This document shows, in pieces, positions 25,534 to 34,364 of a DNA stretch of 64,000 nucleotides. The stretch spans positions 3,732,001 to 3,796,000 of the forward strand of contig NZ_CP074380.1 of NCBI RefSeq assembly GCF_022695595.1, in the 5' to 3' direction. The notes beneath the pieces are model-generated. The model was not told the DNA's origin, did no database searches, and saw only the letters and a program-made list of their open reading frames with translations. Position numbers and translations under genes: made by a program. The stretch's first letter is position 1, and the number at the start of each line of letters is the position of its first letter. The stretch is from Streptomyces sp. MST-110588. Its GTDB lineage: Bacteria; Actinomycetota; Actinomycetes; Streptomycetales; Streptomycetaceae.

Positions 25534-26152
25534 CAGTCGTCGTCCCCCGTACGAACACACCCGCCCGCGCCGAGACGTACGCCGCGCTCGCCGCGGACTC
25601 GATCAGCTCCGCGTCGACGGGACGGCGGGCGATGAGCATGCGGTAGTAGAACGGCGCCCCCAGCGCGGCCATGACGTCGCCCGGATCCGTACCGGCGGGC
25701 ACCTCCCCCCGTTCGACCGCGCGCACCACCATCCGCCCGGCCAGCCGCAGCCGGTCGTCGAAGAACTCCCGCAGCGCGTTCGACGCCTGCGGCTCCCGCG
25801 CCGCGGCGGACACCACCGCCTCGATCAGGCCGTGGTGGCGCGGCTCCGCGTAGAAGCGGGCGATGGTGGCGGCCAGCGCGCGCAGGTCCGCGAGCAGCGA
25901 GCCGTTGTCGGGCAGCGGCACCCGCTCGCTCATGTCCGCCAGCAGATCACACAGCAGCCGCTCCACCGAACGCCACCGCCGGTAGAGCGTCGCGAGGTGG
26001 ATCCCCGACCTCTGAGCGATCCGCTCCATGCTCAGCGCGGCGTACCCGCCCTCACCCAGTTCGTCGAAGACCGCGGCCAGGACGGCCGCCCGGGTACGGG
26101 CCGTCCGTCCGCCCGGCCGGGTCGCACCCGGGGTGGGCTGCGCAGTGTTCAT
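25514..26152 (-). CDS. TetR/AcrR-family transcriptional regulator
   Basis: A 212-residue repressor. The helix-turn-helix spans about residues 20-65: RAAVLAAVFDELGEGGYAAL, then MERIAQRSGIHLATLYRRWRS. The C-terminal domain (TetR_C_11-like, with AREPQASNALREFFDDRLRL and GAPFYYRMLIARRPVD) binds an unknown ligand. ATG 26152 has GGAG six bases upstream. The last codons (NDEWK and stop) are made by the first units of the 13-bp tandem array, so the C-terminus has been set by repeat expansion. No adjacent target gene is obvious: the next gene upstream is an HATPase protein 500 bp away. Confidence 0.9.
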   Translation of the reverse strand: MNTAQPTPGATRPGGRTARTRAAVLAAVFDELGEGGYAALSMERIAQRSGIHLATLYRRWRSVERLLCDLLADMSERVPLPDNGSLLADLRALAATIARFYAEPRHHGLIEAVVSAAAREPQASNALREFFDDRLRLAGRMVVRAVERGEVPAGTDPGDVMAALGAPFYYRMLIARRPVDAELIESAASAAYVSARAGVFVRGTTTGNDEWK

Positions 26153-26649
26153 GGCCGCTCCGTATTGCAGTGCGGGTTCCCGCCAAGTATTGTCCGGAAC
26201 ACATTAACGCGAGCAACTTCGCGTTAGCTGGTCATGCCGGTCCCGCGCCGCCGGGGACACCGCGGGGGAGGTCCACCGTCGCCGCGGGACCGCGCTGGCC
26301 AGCCCTCGCAGTTGCCCCTGGCCCGCAGGCCGGTCCGCAGGCGTCATGAAGCCACTCCGCCTCCGAGAACCACCGAGGAATCCCCTCGATCGGCAGATCA
26401 TCGTCGCCGAACGACCCCGTGACGGCCAGATCTACTGATGGAAAAGAGCTGTGCGATCACCACGACAGGGCGGACAGACCGGCTGAAGTCCAGCGAACTG
26501 TGGCTGGAAATAGCCGACGATTTCCCCCGATTCGATGTTTTCCGGATAAATATCATCGGCCATAAGCATGCCAAGTCGGCACGCGCCAAGATCATGTTTA
26601 CCTGAATCAGTGTCAGCAGGTCACGATCCTGGTACTTACATCAAGACTG
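26153..26649. other. Intergenic region with two small overlapping frames
   Basis: This 497-bp region is AT-richer at 26430-26640. On the plus strand a 30-codon frame (ATG 26345) ends in TGATG at 26436-26440 and overlaps a 55-codon frame (26438-26605). The latter encodes a mixed-charge sequence with ELWLEIADDFPRFDVFRINI. The overlap mimics translational coupling, but there is no ribosome-binding site and no family match, so I do not call them genes. Confidence 0.35.
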
Positions 26650-27150
26650 TCAGGACGCCATGGGAAGCGTCGCCCCCTCCCTCCATTTGAGGATCTTGTC
26701 GAAACTCACCACCGCGCCGTGCCGCCCCGAGCGGTTGCGGTAGCGGACGTGGTCGGTGAGGGCCTCAATAAGAAAGAGCCCCCGTCCGTGCTCGGCCTGG
26801 GCCGGGGCGGGGGCTGCTGCCATCTGCTGAGGCGGTGTCGGATGGGCGGGCTGTTTGGCCCGGCGGTTCCTCCTGGTGCGGGGCGGCCGTTCCGTGAAGC
26901 CGGGGCCGGAATCGGTCACTTCGATGCGGCAGGTGTCCCCGTTGATGAAGGCGGTGACCCGGTAGTCCTCCGTGGTGCCGTCACCGCCGTGTTCGACGGC
27001 GTTGGCGCACGCTTCGGAGAGGGCTACGGACAGGTCGTGGGAGATGTCGGGGTCGACCCCGGCCGTCTCCATCGTTCCCAGGAGGAGCCGTCGGGCGAGC
27101 GGCACGCTCGCGGCCTCGCGCCGCAGATGGAGGGACCACCAGATGCTCAT
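26650..27150 (-). CDS. HATPase-domain (anti-sigma/SpoIIAB-like) regulatory protein
   Basis: A 166-residue stand-alone GHKL ATPase. The N box is LSVALSEACANAVEHGG, the G1 box VTDSGPGFTERP, and the G2 box HGRGLFLIEALTDHVRY. A basic/Pro/Ala-rich ~35-residue insertion (RRNRRAKQPAHP...) lies in the lid region. The family phosphorylates or sequesters partners such as anti-anti-sigma factors. ATG 27150 has GGAGG eight bases upstream. No DUF397 or XRE partner gene, often adjacent in Streptomyces, is present here. Confidence 0.9.
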   Translation of the reverse strand: MSIWWSLHLRREAASVPLARRLLLGTMETAGVDPDISHDLSVALSEACANAVEHGGDGTTEDYRVTAFINGDTCRIEVTDSGPGFTERPPRTRRNRRAKQPAHPTPPQQMAAAPAPAQAEHGRGLFLIEALTDHVRYRNRSGRHGAVVSFDKILKWREGATLPMAS

Positions 27151-27448
27151 CGCTGTAGCCTCCAGGTCACGGCTCGACATACCGATACGTATTGCCGGGC
27201 CCGGAGGTCCGTAAGCGTGCCGTTGACGTGACTCCGCTCATTCGGCGGATGTATGGATCATGCCGACCGGTGTAGGGGAGGTGTAGGGGAGAGGATTCCC
27301 GCAAATCTCCACGGGTCCCGCGAACCTCCACGGGTCCGCGTCGGCCCGCACCGGCTCGCACGGGCCCGTACGCGGGCACCATGACGAGTGGCCGGACGAC
27401 GGCCCTGCCGATGGCGTCCCGTAAGCGCAGTGGGATGATGGCGCGGCC

Positions 27449-28321
27449 ATGTCTGCACCGTCCGCCCCCGCCCCGCGTGCCGCCGCCGATCTGCGGCTGC
27501 TTCGGGCCGCGGTCTTCACCGCGGTCTGCGTCGCGCTGTCCGCGGCCGGGCACATGGCCGGCTCCTGTGCCGCCGTCCCGCTGTGGACGCTGGGTACGGG
27601 CTGCGCGGTGGTCTTCGCGGTCGCCGCACCGTTGGCCGGACGGGAACGGTCGCTGCCGGGGATCGCCGCGGCGCTGGCCGCCGGGCAGCTCGCCCTGCAC
27701 GCCCTGTTCGCGCTGGGGCAGCACTCCACGGCCCTGTCCATGTCCGGTCCGGCGTCCACGGGTACGGTCCTCAGCGACCGCTCGGCGATCGTCCTCGCCC
27801 AGCACATCACGTGCGGCCTGGGCGCCGGGCAGCTCGGCGGTGCCGAGGCCCGCCACATCCTGCACACCGCCGCGATCGGCCCGGCCGCCGCCGGGTATCC
27901 GGCGGCGCTCGCGGATTCGGGCACAACGGCCGGGGCCATGCTCCCCATGGCGGACGGCGGGTACGCGGGTCCCCCGGCGGTCCACGGGCTGCTCCCCTCC
28001 GTACCGATGCTGATCGCCCATCTGCTCGCCGCGCTCGCGGCCGGCTGGCTGCTGCGCCGTGGTGAGGCGGCGCTGTGGCGCCTGGTACGGCTCTCCGCGC
28101 CCGCCGCGCGCGAGGCCATGGCCGCGGCGGAGTGCCTGGTCGGCGCGTTGCGCTGGGCGCTGACGCTCGTCCGCGCGCTGCTCGCGGGCCTGCGCGGAGC
28201 CTTCGACGGTACTGCGCGCCCCCTTCGTTCGTACGGACATGACAAAGCCGGCCCGAAGGAACTCGCGCTCGCCCACAGTGTCATCAGGCGGGGCCCGCCC
28301 GCCCCGGCCCTCGCGGCCTGA
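27449..28321 (+). CDS. Conserved actinobacterial membrane protein of the copper region
   Basis: A 290-residue integral membrane protein. Hydrophobic segments are at about residues 18-36 (LLRAAVFTAVCVALSAAGHM), 45-62, 70-92 (GIAAALAAGQLALHALFALG) and 185-200 (VPMLIAHLLAALAAGWLL). His and Met are scattered in the external loops (HSTALSMSGPAS, ARHILHTAAIG), which could suit metal ligands but is not proof. The tail is cytoplasmic and basic. Its position, immediately before DUF1775, Sco and PCuAC genes on the same strand, suggests a copper-linked role. Not assigned to a named family. Confidence 0.8.
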   Translation: MSAPSAPAPRAAADLRLLRAAVFTAVCVALSAAGHMAGSCAAVPLWTLGTGCAVVFAVAAPLAGRERSLPGIAAALAAGQLALHALFALGQHSTALSMSGPASTGTVLSDRSAIVLAQHITCGLGAGQLGGAEARHILHTAAIGPAAAGYPAALADSGTTAGAMLPMADGGYAGPPAVHGLLPSVPMLIAHLLAALAAGWLLRRGEAALWRLVRLSAPAAREAMAAAECLVGALRWALTLVRALLAGLRGAFDGTARPLRSYGHDKAGPKELALAHSVIRRGPPAPALAA

Positions 28322-28444
28322 CGACACGCGCAGCACACCCATCCCCACAGGACGGGGCCCCGGCCGGACCGCCGGGCCGGCTCGCGTGCCGCCGCCGCAC
28401 GCCCGCCACCCATCCCTTCCCTCCTTCCTGTGGAGCGTTTCCTC

Positions 28445-29194
28445 ATGTCCCGGACCACCGCACCGTCCCGCCGTCTCGTCCGCCGGCTGCCGCTGATCGG
28501 CGGCGTCGCCGCCGGCAGTGTGCTGCTGCTCGCCGCCCCCGCGTTCGCGCACGTCAGCGTGCAGCCCGGACAGGCCGAGAAGGGCGGTTACGCGACGATC
28601 AACTTCAAGGTGCCCAACGAGCAGGACGCCGCCTCGACCGTGAAGCTGGAGGTCACCCTGCCCGCCGACCACCCGCTGGCGTCCGTCATGCCGCAGCCGG
28701 TGCCCGGCTGGAAGGCCGAGGTCACCAAGACCAAGCTCGCCAAGCCGATCGAGATGCACGGCAAGAAGATCGACGAGGCGCCCTCCAAGATCACTTGGAC
28801 GGCGGACGGCGGCAAGATCGGGCCGGGCGAGTTCCAGCAGTTCCCGCTGTCGGTCGGCAAGCTTCCCGAGGACGTCGACCAGCTCGTCTTCAAGGCCCTC
28901 CAGACGTACGACAACAAGGACGTCGTGCGCTGGATCGAGCCGGCCAAGGAGGGCGCCGAGGAGCCGGAGCACCCGGCGCCGGTGCTCAAGCTCGTCGCCG
29001 CGAGCGGTGACGGCCACGGAGCCGGTGCGGCGGGCGCGGCCGGTGCCAAGAGTGCCTCCACCCAGAACGCGTCCGGGACCGGCTCCTCGGACAACAGCGA
29101 CACCACCGCGCGGGTGCTGGGCGCCATCGGCATCCTCGTCGGCATCGTCGGGGTCGCCTTCGGCGTGCTCGCCGGCCGGCGCCGCAGCGCCTGA
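28445..29194 (+). CDS. YcnI-family (DUF1775) copper-binding membrane protein
   Basis: A 249-residue protein. After the signal peptide (LPLIGGVAAGSVLLLAAPAFA) the predicted mature protein starts with His (HVSVQPGQAEKGGYATINF). That is the copper-binding N-terminal His of YcnI proteins; a family Glu follows, and the conserved Trp is in PVPGWKAEV. The β-sandwich domain runs to about residue 165, then an Ala/Gly/Ser spacer and a C-terminal membrane anchor (VLGAIGILVGIVGVAFGVLAG). It is a probable extracytoplasmic Cu(II) carrier that feeds the CopC-CopD protein. ATG 28445 has GGAG nine bases upstream. It is separated from sco by 169 bp, so it may have its own promoter. Confidence 0.92.
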   Translation: MSRTTAPSRRLVRRLPLIGGVAAGSVLLLAAPAFAHVSVQPGQAEKGGYATINFKVPNEQDAASTVKLEVTLPADHPLASVMPQPVPGWKAEVTKTKLAKPIEMHGKKIDEAPSKITWTADGGKIGPGEFQQFPLSVGKLPEDVDQLVFKALQTYDNKDVVRWIEPAKEGAEEPEHPAPVLKLVAASGDGHGAGAAGAAGAKSASTQNASGTGSSDNSDTTARVLGAIGILVGIVGVAFGVLAGRRRSA

Positions 29195-29363
29195 ATCCGT
29201 ACGGGCGTCGGGACCGGCCGCGTACGGTCGGCAGACGTGCCCGCCGGCTCGGCGGCGTATGCGCGTGGGGTGCCCACCGGCGCCGGAGCCGGCCGTACGC
29301 GGCCGAGCCGGCACCCGGTGCGCCGGTCCCGCCCCCTCACCTTCCTGAAAACGGACGAATGTC

Positions 29364-30023
29364 ATGCCTGTAACGCGTAGCAGAAACGCGCTCGTGGCCG
29401 CCCTCGTGGCCGCCACGGCCCTCACCCTGACCTCCTGCGGCAGCGACGACGACAGCAACAAGGCCGTCGCCGACGTGTCCGGAGGCATCCGGTCCAAGCC
29501 GATCGTCACGCTCGACTCCCCCATGGAGAAGCCGGACCTCGTCCTGACGGACACCGACGGCAAGAAGTACGACCTGATCGAGCGGACCAAGGGCCACCCG
29601 ACCCTGATCTACTTCGGCTACACCCACTGCCCGGACGTCTGCCCGCTGACGATGAACAACATCGAAGTGGCCATGAAGCAGCTCCCCAAGGCCGAACAGG
29701 ACGATCTGCGCGTCGTCTTCGTCACCTCCGACCCCGAGCGCGACACCCCGGCCGCGCTGAAGAAGTGGCTGGCCGGCATCAACAAGAAGTTCATCGGGCT
29801 GACCGGTGACTTCGACACCATCCAGACCGGCGCGAGCCGCGTACGGATCGGCATCGAGAAGCCCGTCAAGAAGAAGAACGGCGACGTCGTCTCCACCCAC
29901 GGCGCCCAGGTCCTGCTCAGCTCCCCCAAGGACGACAAGATCCACTGGATGGGCATGCAGGAAGCCACGCCCGACAACTACACCGCCGCACTGCCGAAGA
30001 TCGTCAAGGGACAGAACCCGTGA
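29364..30023 (+). CDS. sco: Sco-family copper chaperone lipoprotein
   Basis: A 219-residue SCO1/SenC protein. The lipobox LTSCGS near residue 27 anchors it outside the membrane. A thioredoxin fold carries the copper site: Cys-Pro-Asp-Val-Cys in GYTHCPDVCPLTM, and the His in VVSTHGAQ. It delivers copper to the CuA centre of cytochrome c oxidase. In S. lividans the equivalent gene is needed for oxidase assembly and morphological development. Its stop overlaps the GTG of the PCuAC gene (GTGA at 30020-30023), so the two are coupled, in line with chaperone-to-chaperone transfer. Confidence 0.95.
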   Translation: MPVTRSRNALVAALVAATALTLTSCGSDDDSNKAVADVSGGIRSKPIVTLDSPMEKPDLVLTDTDGKKYDLIERTKGHPTLIYFGYTHCPDVCPLTMNNIEVAMKQLPKAEQDDLRVVFVTSDPERDTPAALKKWLAGINKKFIGLTGDFDTIQTGASRVRIGIEKPVKKKNGDVVSTHGAQVLLSSPKDDKIHWMGMQEATPDNYTAALPKIVKGQNP

Positions 30024-30508
30024 ACCGCCGCACCACCCTCGCCGCCGCCCTCGCCCTGACCGCCGCTCTCGCCCTCGCCGGCTGCGGGTCCCAGGACGCC
30101 GACGGCGTCAAGGACGCCAAGGACTCCAAGGGGGGCGCGCCGCAACTGAAGGTCTCCGGCGCATACATGCCCCAGCCGGTCACGCAGGAGATGGCCGGTG
30201 CCTTCATGACCGTACGGAACTCCGGCGGCACCGCCGACAAGCTGACCTCCGTCACCAGCGACATCTCCAAGGACATCACGATCCACGAGACCGTCGGCAC
30301 GAAGATGCAGCAGGTCGACGCGCTGGACGTACCGGCCGACGGCCAACTGGAGCTGGCCCGCGGCGGCAATCACCTGATGTTCATGGGGCTGAAGAGGAAG
30401 CCGGTCAAGGGCGACAAGGTCACCGTCGAGCTGCACTTCGAGAAGTCCGGGCCGGTCAAGGTCGACGTACCGGTCGAGGCGAGCACCTTCGTACCGAAGA
30501 AGAAATAG
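30020..30508 (+). CDS. ecuC: PCuAC-type extracytoplasmic copper chaperone lipoprotein
   Basis: A 162-residue PCuAC (DUF461) protein. Lipobox LALAGCGS, then a cupredoxin-like domain with the Cu(I) ligands of the family: His in ITIHETVGTKM with a following Met, and the GGNHLMFMGL His/Met pair. It ends in Lys-Lys-Lys. In S. lividans this protein (ECuC) supplies copper to Sco. The start GTG overlaps the sco stop. Downstream lies an 84-bp repeat-containing gap that repeats the CCGAAGAAGAA end of the gene. Confidence 0.94.
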   Translation: MNRRTTLAAALALTAALALAGCGSQDADGVKDAKDSKGGAPQLKVSGAYMPQPVTQEMAGAFMTVRNSGGTADKLTSVTSDISKDITIHETVGTKMQQVDALDVPADGQLELARGGNHLMFMGLKRKPVKGDKVTVELHFEKSGPVKVDVPVEASTFVPKKK

Positions 30509-30579
30509 CCCAGCAGTCCGAGCAGTCCATGCAGTCCCAGCAGTTCATGCAGTTGCAGTCCGAGCCGAAGAAGAAGTGA
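30509..30579. repeat. CAGTCC-type repeats and duplicated gene end after ecuC
   Basis: AGTCC/AGTTC units recur every 6-12 bp, and the block closes with GAGCCGAAGAAGAAGTGA, which copies the last codons of the chaperone gene (CCGAAGAAGAAATAG) in another frame. It looks like a decayed C-terminal extension produced by repeat expansion and a frameshift. Confidence 0.55.
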
Positions 30580-30592
30580 GGGGACACCCGCC

Positions 30593-32749
30593 ATGTCCAC
30601 CACCGCCCTCCGCGCTCCCGGGGTCACCGGCCGCGCCGCCATCGGGTTGCGGCCGGTGCTGCGGCCACTGCTGCTCGTCGCGGCCGTGCTCGGCGCGCTA
30701 CTGGCCGGCGCCGCCCCCGCCTCGGCCCACGCCGCGCTGACCGGCAGCACTCCCGCGCAGGGATCGGTGGTGGACCGCGTCCCCGAGCAGGTCGCCCTCA
30801 CCTTCTCCGAGGGCGTCCTGATGGGGGACGACTCGATCCGCGTCCTGGATCCGCGGGGCAAGCGCGTGGACCGCGGCCATCTGCGCAACCTGTGCAGCGG
30901 CGGCACCGTCAAGTACGGTGCCGGGCTGCCCCCCGGCCTGCCCGACGGCACGTACACCGTGGCCTGGCAGGCCGTCTCCGCCGACAGCCACCCGGTCGCC
31001 GGCGCCTTCACCTTCTCCGTCGGTGCGCCCTCCAGGACCAGCGCGCCACTGCCCCAGCAGGAGGCCGGCGGCGGCGTGGTGGGCGCCCTGTACGGCATCG
31101 CCCGATACCTCGCCTACGCCGGGTTCGTCGTGCTGGTGGGCGGCGCGGCGTTCGTTCTGCTCTGCCGTCCGGCCGCGGCCCGCGTACGGTCCGTACAGCG
31201 CCTGGTCGTACGGGGCTGGGCCGTACTGACCGCCGCCACGATCGCGATGCTGCTGCTGCGCGCGCCGTACACCGGATCGGGCGACCTCGCCGACGTCTTC
31301 GACCTCGGCGGGCTGCGGGACGTGCTGACGACCAAGCCGGGCGCGGCCCTGGTCTCGCGGCTGCTGCTGCTCGCCGCCGCGGCACTGTTCGTCGCGGTGC
31401 TCTTCGGCGCGTACGCCCGCGCGCAGGAAGCCGGCGCCGGCGCCGCACCCGGAGGCGGCGCCACGGATACCGACGACAGTGCGGACGCCACGGATACCGA
31501 CGACAGTGCGGACGCCGCGGACACCGGGGCCACCGCGGACGCCGAGGACGACAAGCGCCGCAAGGACCTCTCTTTCGGTCTCGGCATCGGCGGAGCGATC
31601 CTCGCCACCGGCCTCGCCGCGACCTGGGCGATGGCCGAGCACGCCTCCACCGGTGTGCAGCCCGGCATCGCCATGCCCGTCGACGTCCTGCACCTGCTGG
31701 CCGTCGCCACCTGGCTCGGCGGCCTGGTCGCCCTCCTCGTCTCGCTCTACCGTGGCCCGGCCGTCGAACGTTCCGGTGTCCAGCGCTTCTCGCGGCTGGC
31801 GTTCGGCTCCGTACTGGTCCTGGTGGTCACCGGGATCTACCAGTCCTGGCGCCAGGTCGGTACCTGGTCGGCGCTGGGCGGCACCTCCTACGGCCGGCTG
31901 CTGCTCGTCAAGATCGGCCTGGTACTCGTCCTCGTGGGCATCGCCTGGGTGTCGCGGCGCTGGACGGCGCGGCTCGGCGAGGGCCCGGCCGCCGAGGCGG
32001 AGGCCGCCGCGGTCCTGGAGTCCAGCACGGTCCTGGAGTCCAGCGCCGACGACCTGAAGTCAGGGAGCGGGAGCGCAAGAGACGGCCGTACGGCAGACGG
32101 CACCGCAAGCGGCCGTACGCAGGACGGCGGCTCGGGACCGGACCGTGAGCTGGTCACCGTCCCCCCCGACCCGGCCCGCGCCGCCCAGCTAGCCCGCCAG
32201 CGCGCCGCCGCTGCCGCCGCCCGCGACAAGCGCGTCCGCGACGCCGACCCCGAGCGCTGCGGGCTGCGCCGTTCCGTACTGGCGGAGGCGTCGGTCGCCG
32301 TCGTCCTGCTGGCCGTCACCACCGTGCTGACCTCCACCGAGCCCGCCCGTACGGAAGAAGCCGTACGGGCCGCGGGCGGGGCCGCACAGTCCGCCGACGC
32401 CAATCAGCCGCTGGTCCTGAACGTGCCGTTCGACACCGGCGGCACCCGCGGCAAGGGCACCGTCCGCGTCGACCTCGACCCCGCGCGCAGCGGCAGCGCC
32501 AACGACCTGCACCTGCGCGTCGCCGACCCGGACGGCAAGACCATGGACATCCCCGAGGTGAAGGTCTCCTTCACCCTCAAGGCCAAGGGGCTCGGGCCGC
32601 TGCCGGTGACGGCCGACCACGTCAGCGAGGGCCACTGGAGCGCGCGCGGCGTCCGGCTCCCGGTGCCGGGGCAGTGGCGGCTCGCGGTCACCGTGCGTAC
32701 CTCCGACATCGACCAGGTGACCGAGACCAGGAACGTGAAGATCAACTGA
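30593..32749 (+). CDS. CopC-CopD (YcnJ-like) copper binding/transport fusion
   Basis: A 718-residue membrane protein. The signal peptide ends ...AAPASA. The mature CopC domain begins HAALTGSTPAQGSVVDR, with the N-terminal His and a later HPVAG forming the Cu(II) site. A CopD domain of about eight membrane segments follows (AYAGFVVLVGGAAFVLL to SVAVVLLAVTTVLT). It is interrupted by an Asp/Thr-rich repeat (TDDSADATDTDDSADAADTG) and a charged ~90-residue loop. The C-terminal ~150 residues form another exposed β-domain (FDTGGTRGKGTVRVDLD). The family takes up copper across the membrane. It sits between the copper chaperones and the DyP peroxidase, and its TGA overlaps the dtpA ATG. Confidence 0.93.
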   Translation: MSTTALRAPGVTGRAAIGLRPVLRPLLLVAAVLGALLAGAAPASAHAALTGSTPAQGSVVDRVPEQVALTFSEGVLMGDDSIRVLDPRGKRVDRGHLRNLCSGGTVKYGAGLPPGLPDGTYTVAWQAVSADSHPVAGAFTFSVGAPSRTSAPLPQQEAGGGVVGALYGIARYLAYAGFVVLVGGAAFVLLCRPAAARVRSVQRLVVRGWAVLTAATIAMLLLRAPYTGSGDLADVFDLGGLRDVLTTKPGAALVSRLLLLAAAALFVAVLFGAYARAQEAGAGAAPGGGATDTDDSADATDTDDSADAADTGATADAEDDKRRKDLSFGLGIGGAILATGLAATWAMAEHASTGVQPGIAMPVDVLHLLAVATWLGGLVALLVSLYRGPAVERSGVQRFSRLAFGSVLVLVVTGIYQSWRQVGTWSALGGTSYGRLLLVKIGLVLVLVGIAWVSRRWTARLGEGPAAEAEAAAVLESSTVLESSADDLKSGSGSARDGRTADGTASGRTQDGGSGPDRELVTVPPDPARAAQLARQRAAAAAARDKRVRDADPERCGLRRSVLAEASVAVVLLAVTTVLTSTEPARTEEAVRAAGGAAQSADANQPLVLNVPFDTGGTRGKGTVRVDLDPARSGSANDLHLRVADPDGKTMDIPEVKVSFTLKAKGLGPLPVTADHVSEGHWSARGVRLPVPGQWRLAVTVRTSDIDQVTETRNVKIN

Positions 32750-34128
32750 TGACCGCCTCCGACGCTTCGACTCCTTCCGACGCTCCCACTCCTTCCGACA
32801 CCCCCACTTCCTCCGACGCTCCCTCTCCTTCCACCGACCGCGCCTCCTCCGTGGACCACGGCCCGTCGGCCTCCCCCGGCCGCGCCTCCCGCGCCCCCGT
32901 CGAACTCTCCCGCCGCCGGCTGCTGGGCACCGTCGGTGCCGCGGGCGCGGCCGGACTCGTCGTGGGCGCCACCGGCGGCGTCATCGGTGCCACCGCCGCC
33001 CGGGAGGACGCCCCCACCGCGCTGACCACCATCGGCTCGACCTCCGTCCCCTTCCGCGAGGAGCGGGCCCGGCACCAGGCGGGCATCACCACCCCGCTCC
33101 AGGCGTGCGGCCATCTCGTCGCCTTCGACCTCGCCCCCGGAGCCGGCCGCAAGGCCGCCGCGGCCCTGCTGCGCCGCTGGTCGGCGACGGCCGAGGAGCT
33201 GATGGCGGGCCGCGCGCCCGCGCACGACACGGGGATCGCGCTGGACGCGGGCCCGTCCTCCCTCACCGTCACCTTCGGTTTCGGCCGGACCTTCTTCGAC
33301 CGTACGGGCCTGGCTGCGCGGCGCCCCGCACAGCTCGACCCGCTGCCGGAGTTCTCCGCCGACGCGCTGGACCCCAAGCGGAGCGAGGGCGACCTGTGGG
33401 TCCAGATCGGCGCGAACGATGCGCTGGTCGCCTTCCACGCGCTGCGCGCCCTCCAGAAGGACGCCGCGGGCACCGCCCGGCCGCGCTGGCAGATGAACGG
33501 CTTCAACCGCACTCCCGGCGCCACCGCGCGCCCCATGACGACCCGCAACCTGATGGGCCAGGTCGACGGCACCAACAATCCCAAGCCCTCGGACGAGGAC
33601 TTCGACGAGCACATCTTCGTGGGGCGGGACGCGGAGCAGGAGTGGATGCGCGGGGGTTCCTACGCCGTCGTACGCCGTATCCGCATGCTGCTGGACGACT
33701 GGGAGCGGCAGCCGCCGGCCAAGCAGGAGGCGGTCATAGGGCGTCGCAAGTCCGACGGCGCCCCGCTCAGCGGCGGGAGCGAGACCACGCCGATGGACCT
33801 GGGCAAGCTCGGTCCCGACGGGGGGCTGGTCATTCCCGCCGACGCCCACGCGCGCATCGCGGCGCCGGACGCCAACCAGGGCGCGACGATGCTGCGGCGG
33901 CCCTTCTCCTTCCACGACGGCTTCCGCGAGGACGGTGCTCCGGACGCCGGGCTGCTGTTCATCTGCTGGCAGGCGGACCCGTCGCGGGCTTTTACGCCGG
34001 TGCAGCGCAAGCTGGACCGCGGGGACGCGCTGTCGGCCTTCCTGCGGCACGAGGCGAGCGGTCTGTTCGCGGTGCCGCCCGCCGCGGAGCCGGGCGGGTA
34101 CGTGGGCCGGCCGCTGCTGGAGGGCTGA
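32749..34128 (+). CDS. dtpA: Tat-exported DyP-type haem peroxidase
   Basis: A 459-residue class A DyP peroxidase. A twin-arginine signal, SRRRLLGTVGAAGAAGLVVG, comes after an unusual ~50-residue Ser/Thr/Pro/Asp repeat extension. The DyP motif is GQVDGTNN (distal Asp), and DEHIFVGRDAEQEWMRGGSY carries the conserved segment before the haem-ligand region. Further haem-pocket features include YAVVRRIRMLLDDWE. In S. lividans, DtpA is exported folded by Tat and works with the copper chaperone/GlxA system in glycan-linked development. The start ATG overlaps the copC-copD stop (TGATG at 32747-32751), so it is the last gene of the copper operon. Confidence 0.94.
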   Translation: MTASDASTPSDAPTPSDTPTSSDAPSPSTDRASSVDHGPSASPGRASRAPVELSRRRLLGTVGAAGAAGLVVGATGGVIGATAAREDAPTALTTIGSTSVPFREERARHQAGITTPLQACGHLVAFDLAPGAGRKAAAALLRRWSATAEELMAGRAPAHDTGIALDAGPSSLTVTFGFGRTFFDRTGLAARRPAQLDPLPEFSADALDPKRSEGDLWVQIGANDALVAFHALRALQKDAAGTARPRWQMNGFNRTPGATARPMTTRNLMGQVDGTNNPKPSDEDFDEHIFVGRDAEQEWMRGGSYAVVRRIRMLLDDWERQPPAKQEAVIGRRKSDGAPLSGGSETTPMDLGKLGPDGGLVIPADAHARIAAPDANQGATMLRRPFSFHDGFREDGAPDAGLLFICWQADPSRAFTPVQRKLDRGDALSAFLRHEASGLFAVPPAAEPGGYVGRPLLEG

Positions 34129-34165
34129 GGTACCGAGGTACGTGACCGGGCGGGGATCCAGCCGG

Positions 34166-34257
34166 TCACGGGGCAGGGGCCCGGCGGGTAACCGGGCAGG
34201 GGCCCGGCGGGTAACCGGGCCGGGGTCCGGCGGGTGACGGGGCAGGGGCCCGGCGGG
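34166..34257. repeat. Four 23-bp tandem repeats between dtpA and pheA
   Basis: Four consecutive units near TAACCGGGCAGGGGCCCGGCGGG (34166, 34189, 34212, 34235), two to three mismatches apart. Each unit contains GGGGCCCGGC and can fold on itself. They may act as termination-prone sequence after dtpA. The whole 34129-34364 gap has no gene. Confidence 0.85.
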
Positions 34258-34364
34258 GCTGCCCGTCACGCGGGACCCGCATCCGCCCGCGGGCGCCCTC
34301 GGTATCGTGACGGGACACGGGAGATCGCGGGGAGCCCCCGCAGGCACGCGAGGGAGTCACCCTG

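Noticed and set aside
25456..25546. CRISPR array
   Set aside because: The 13-bp units are directly adjacent without spacers, and no cas genes are in the window.
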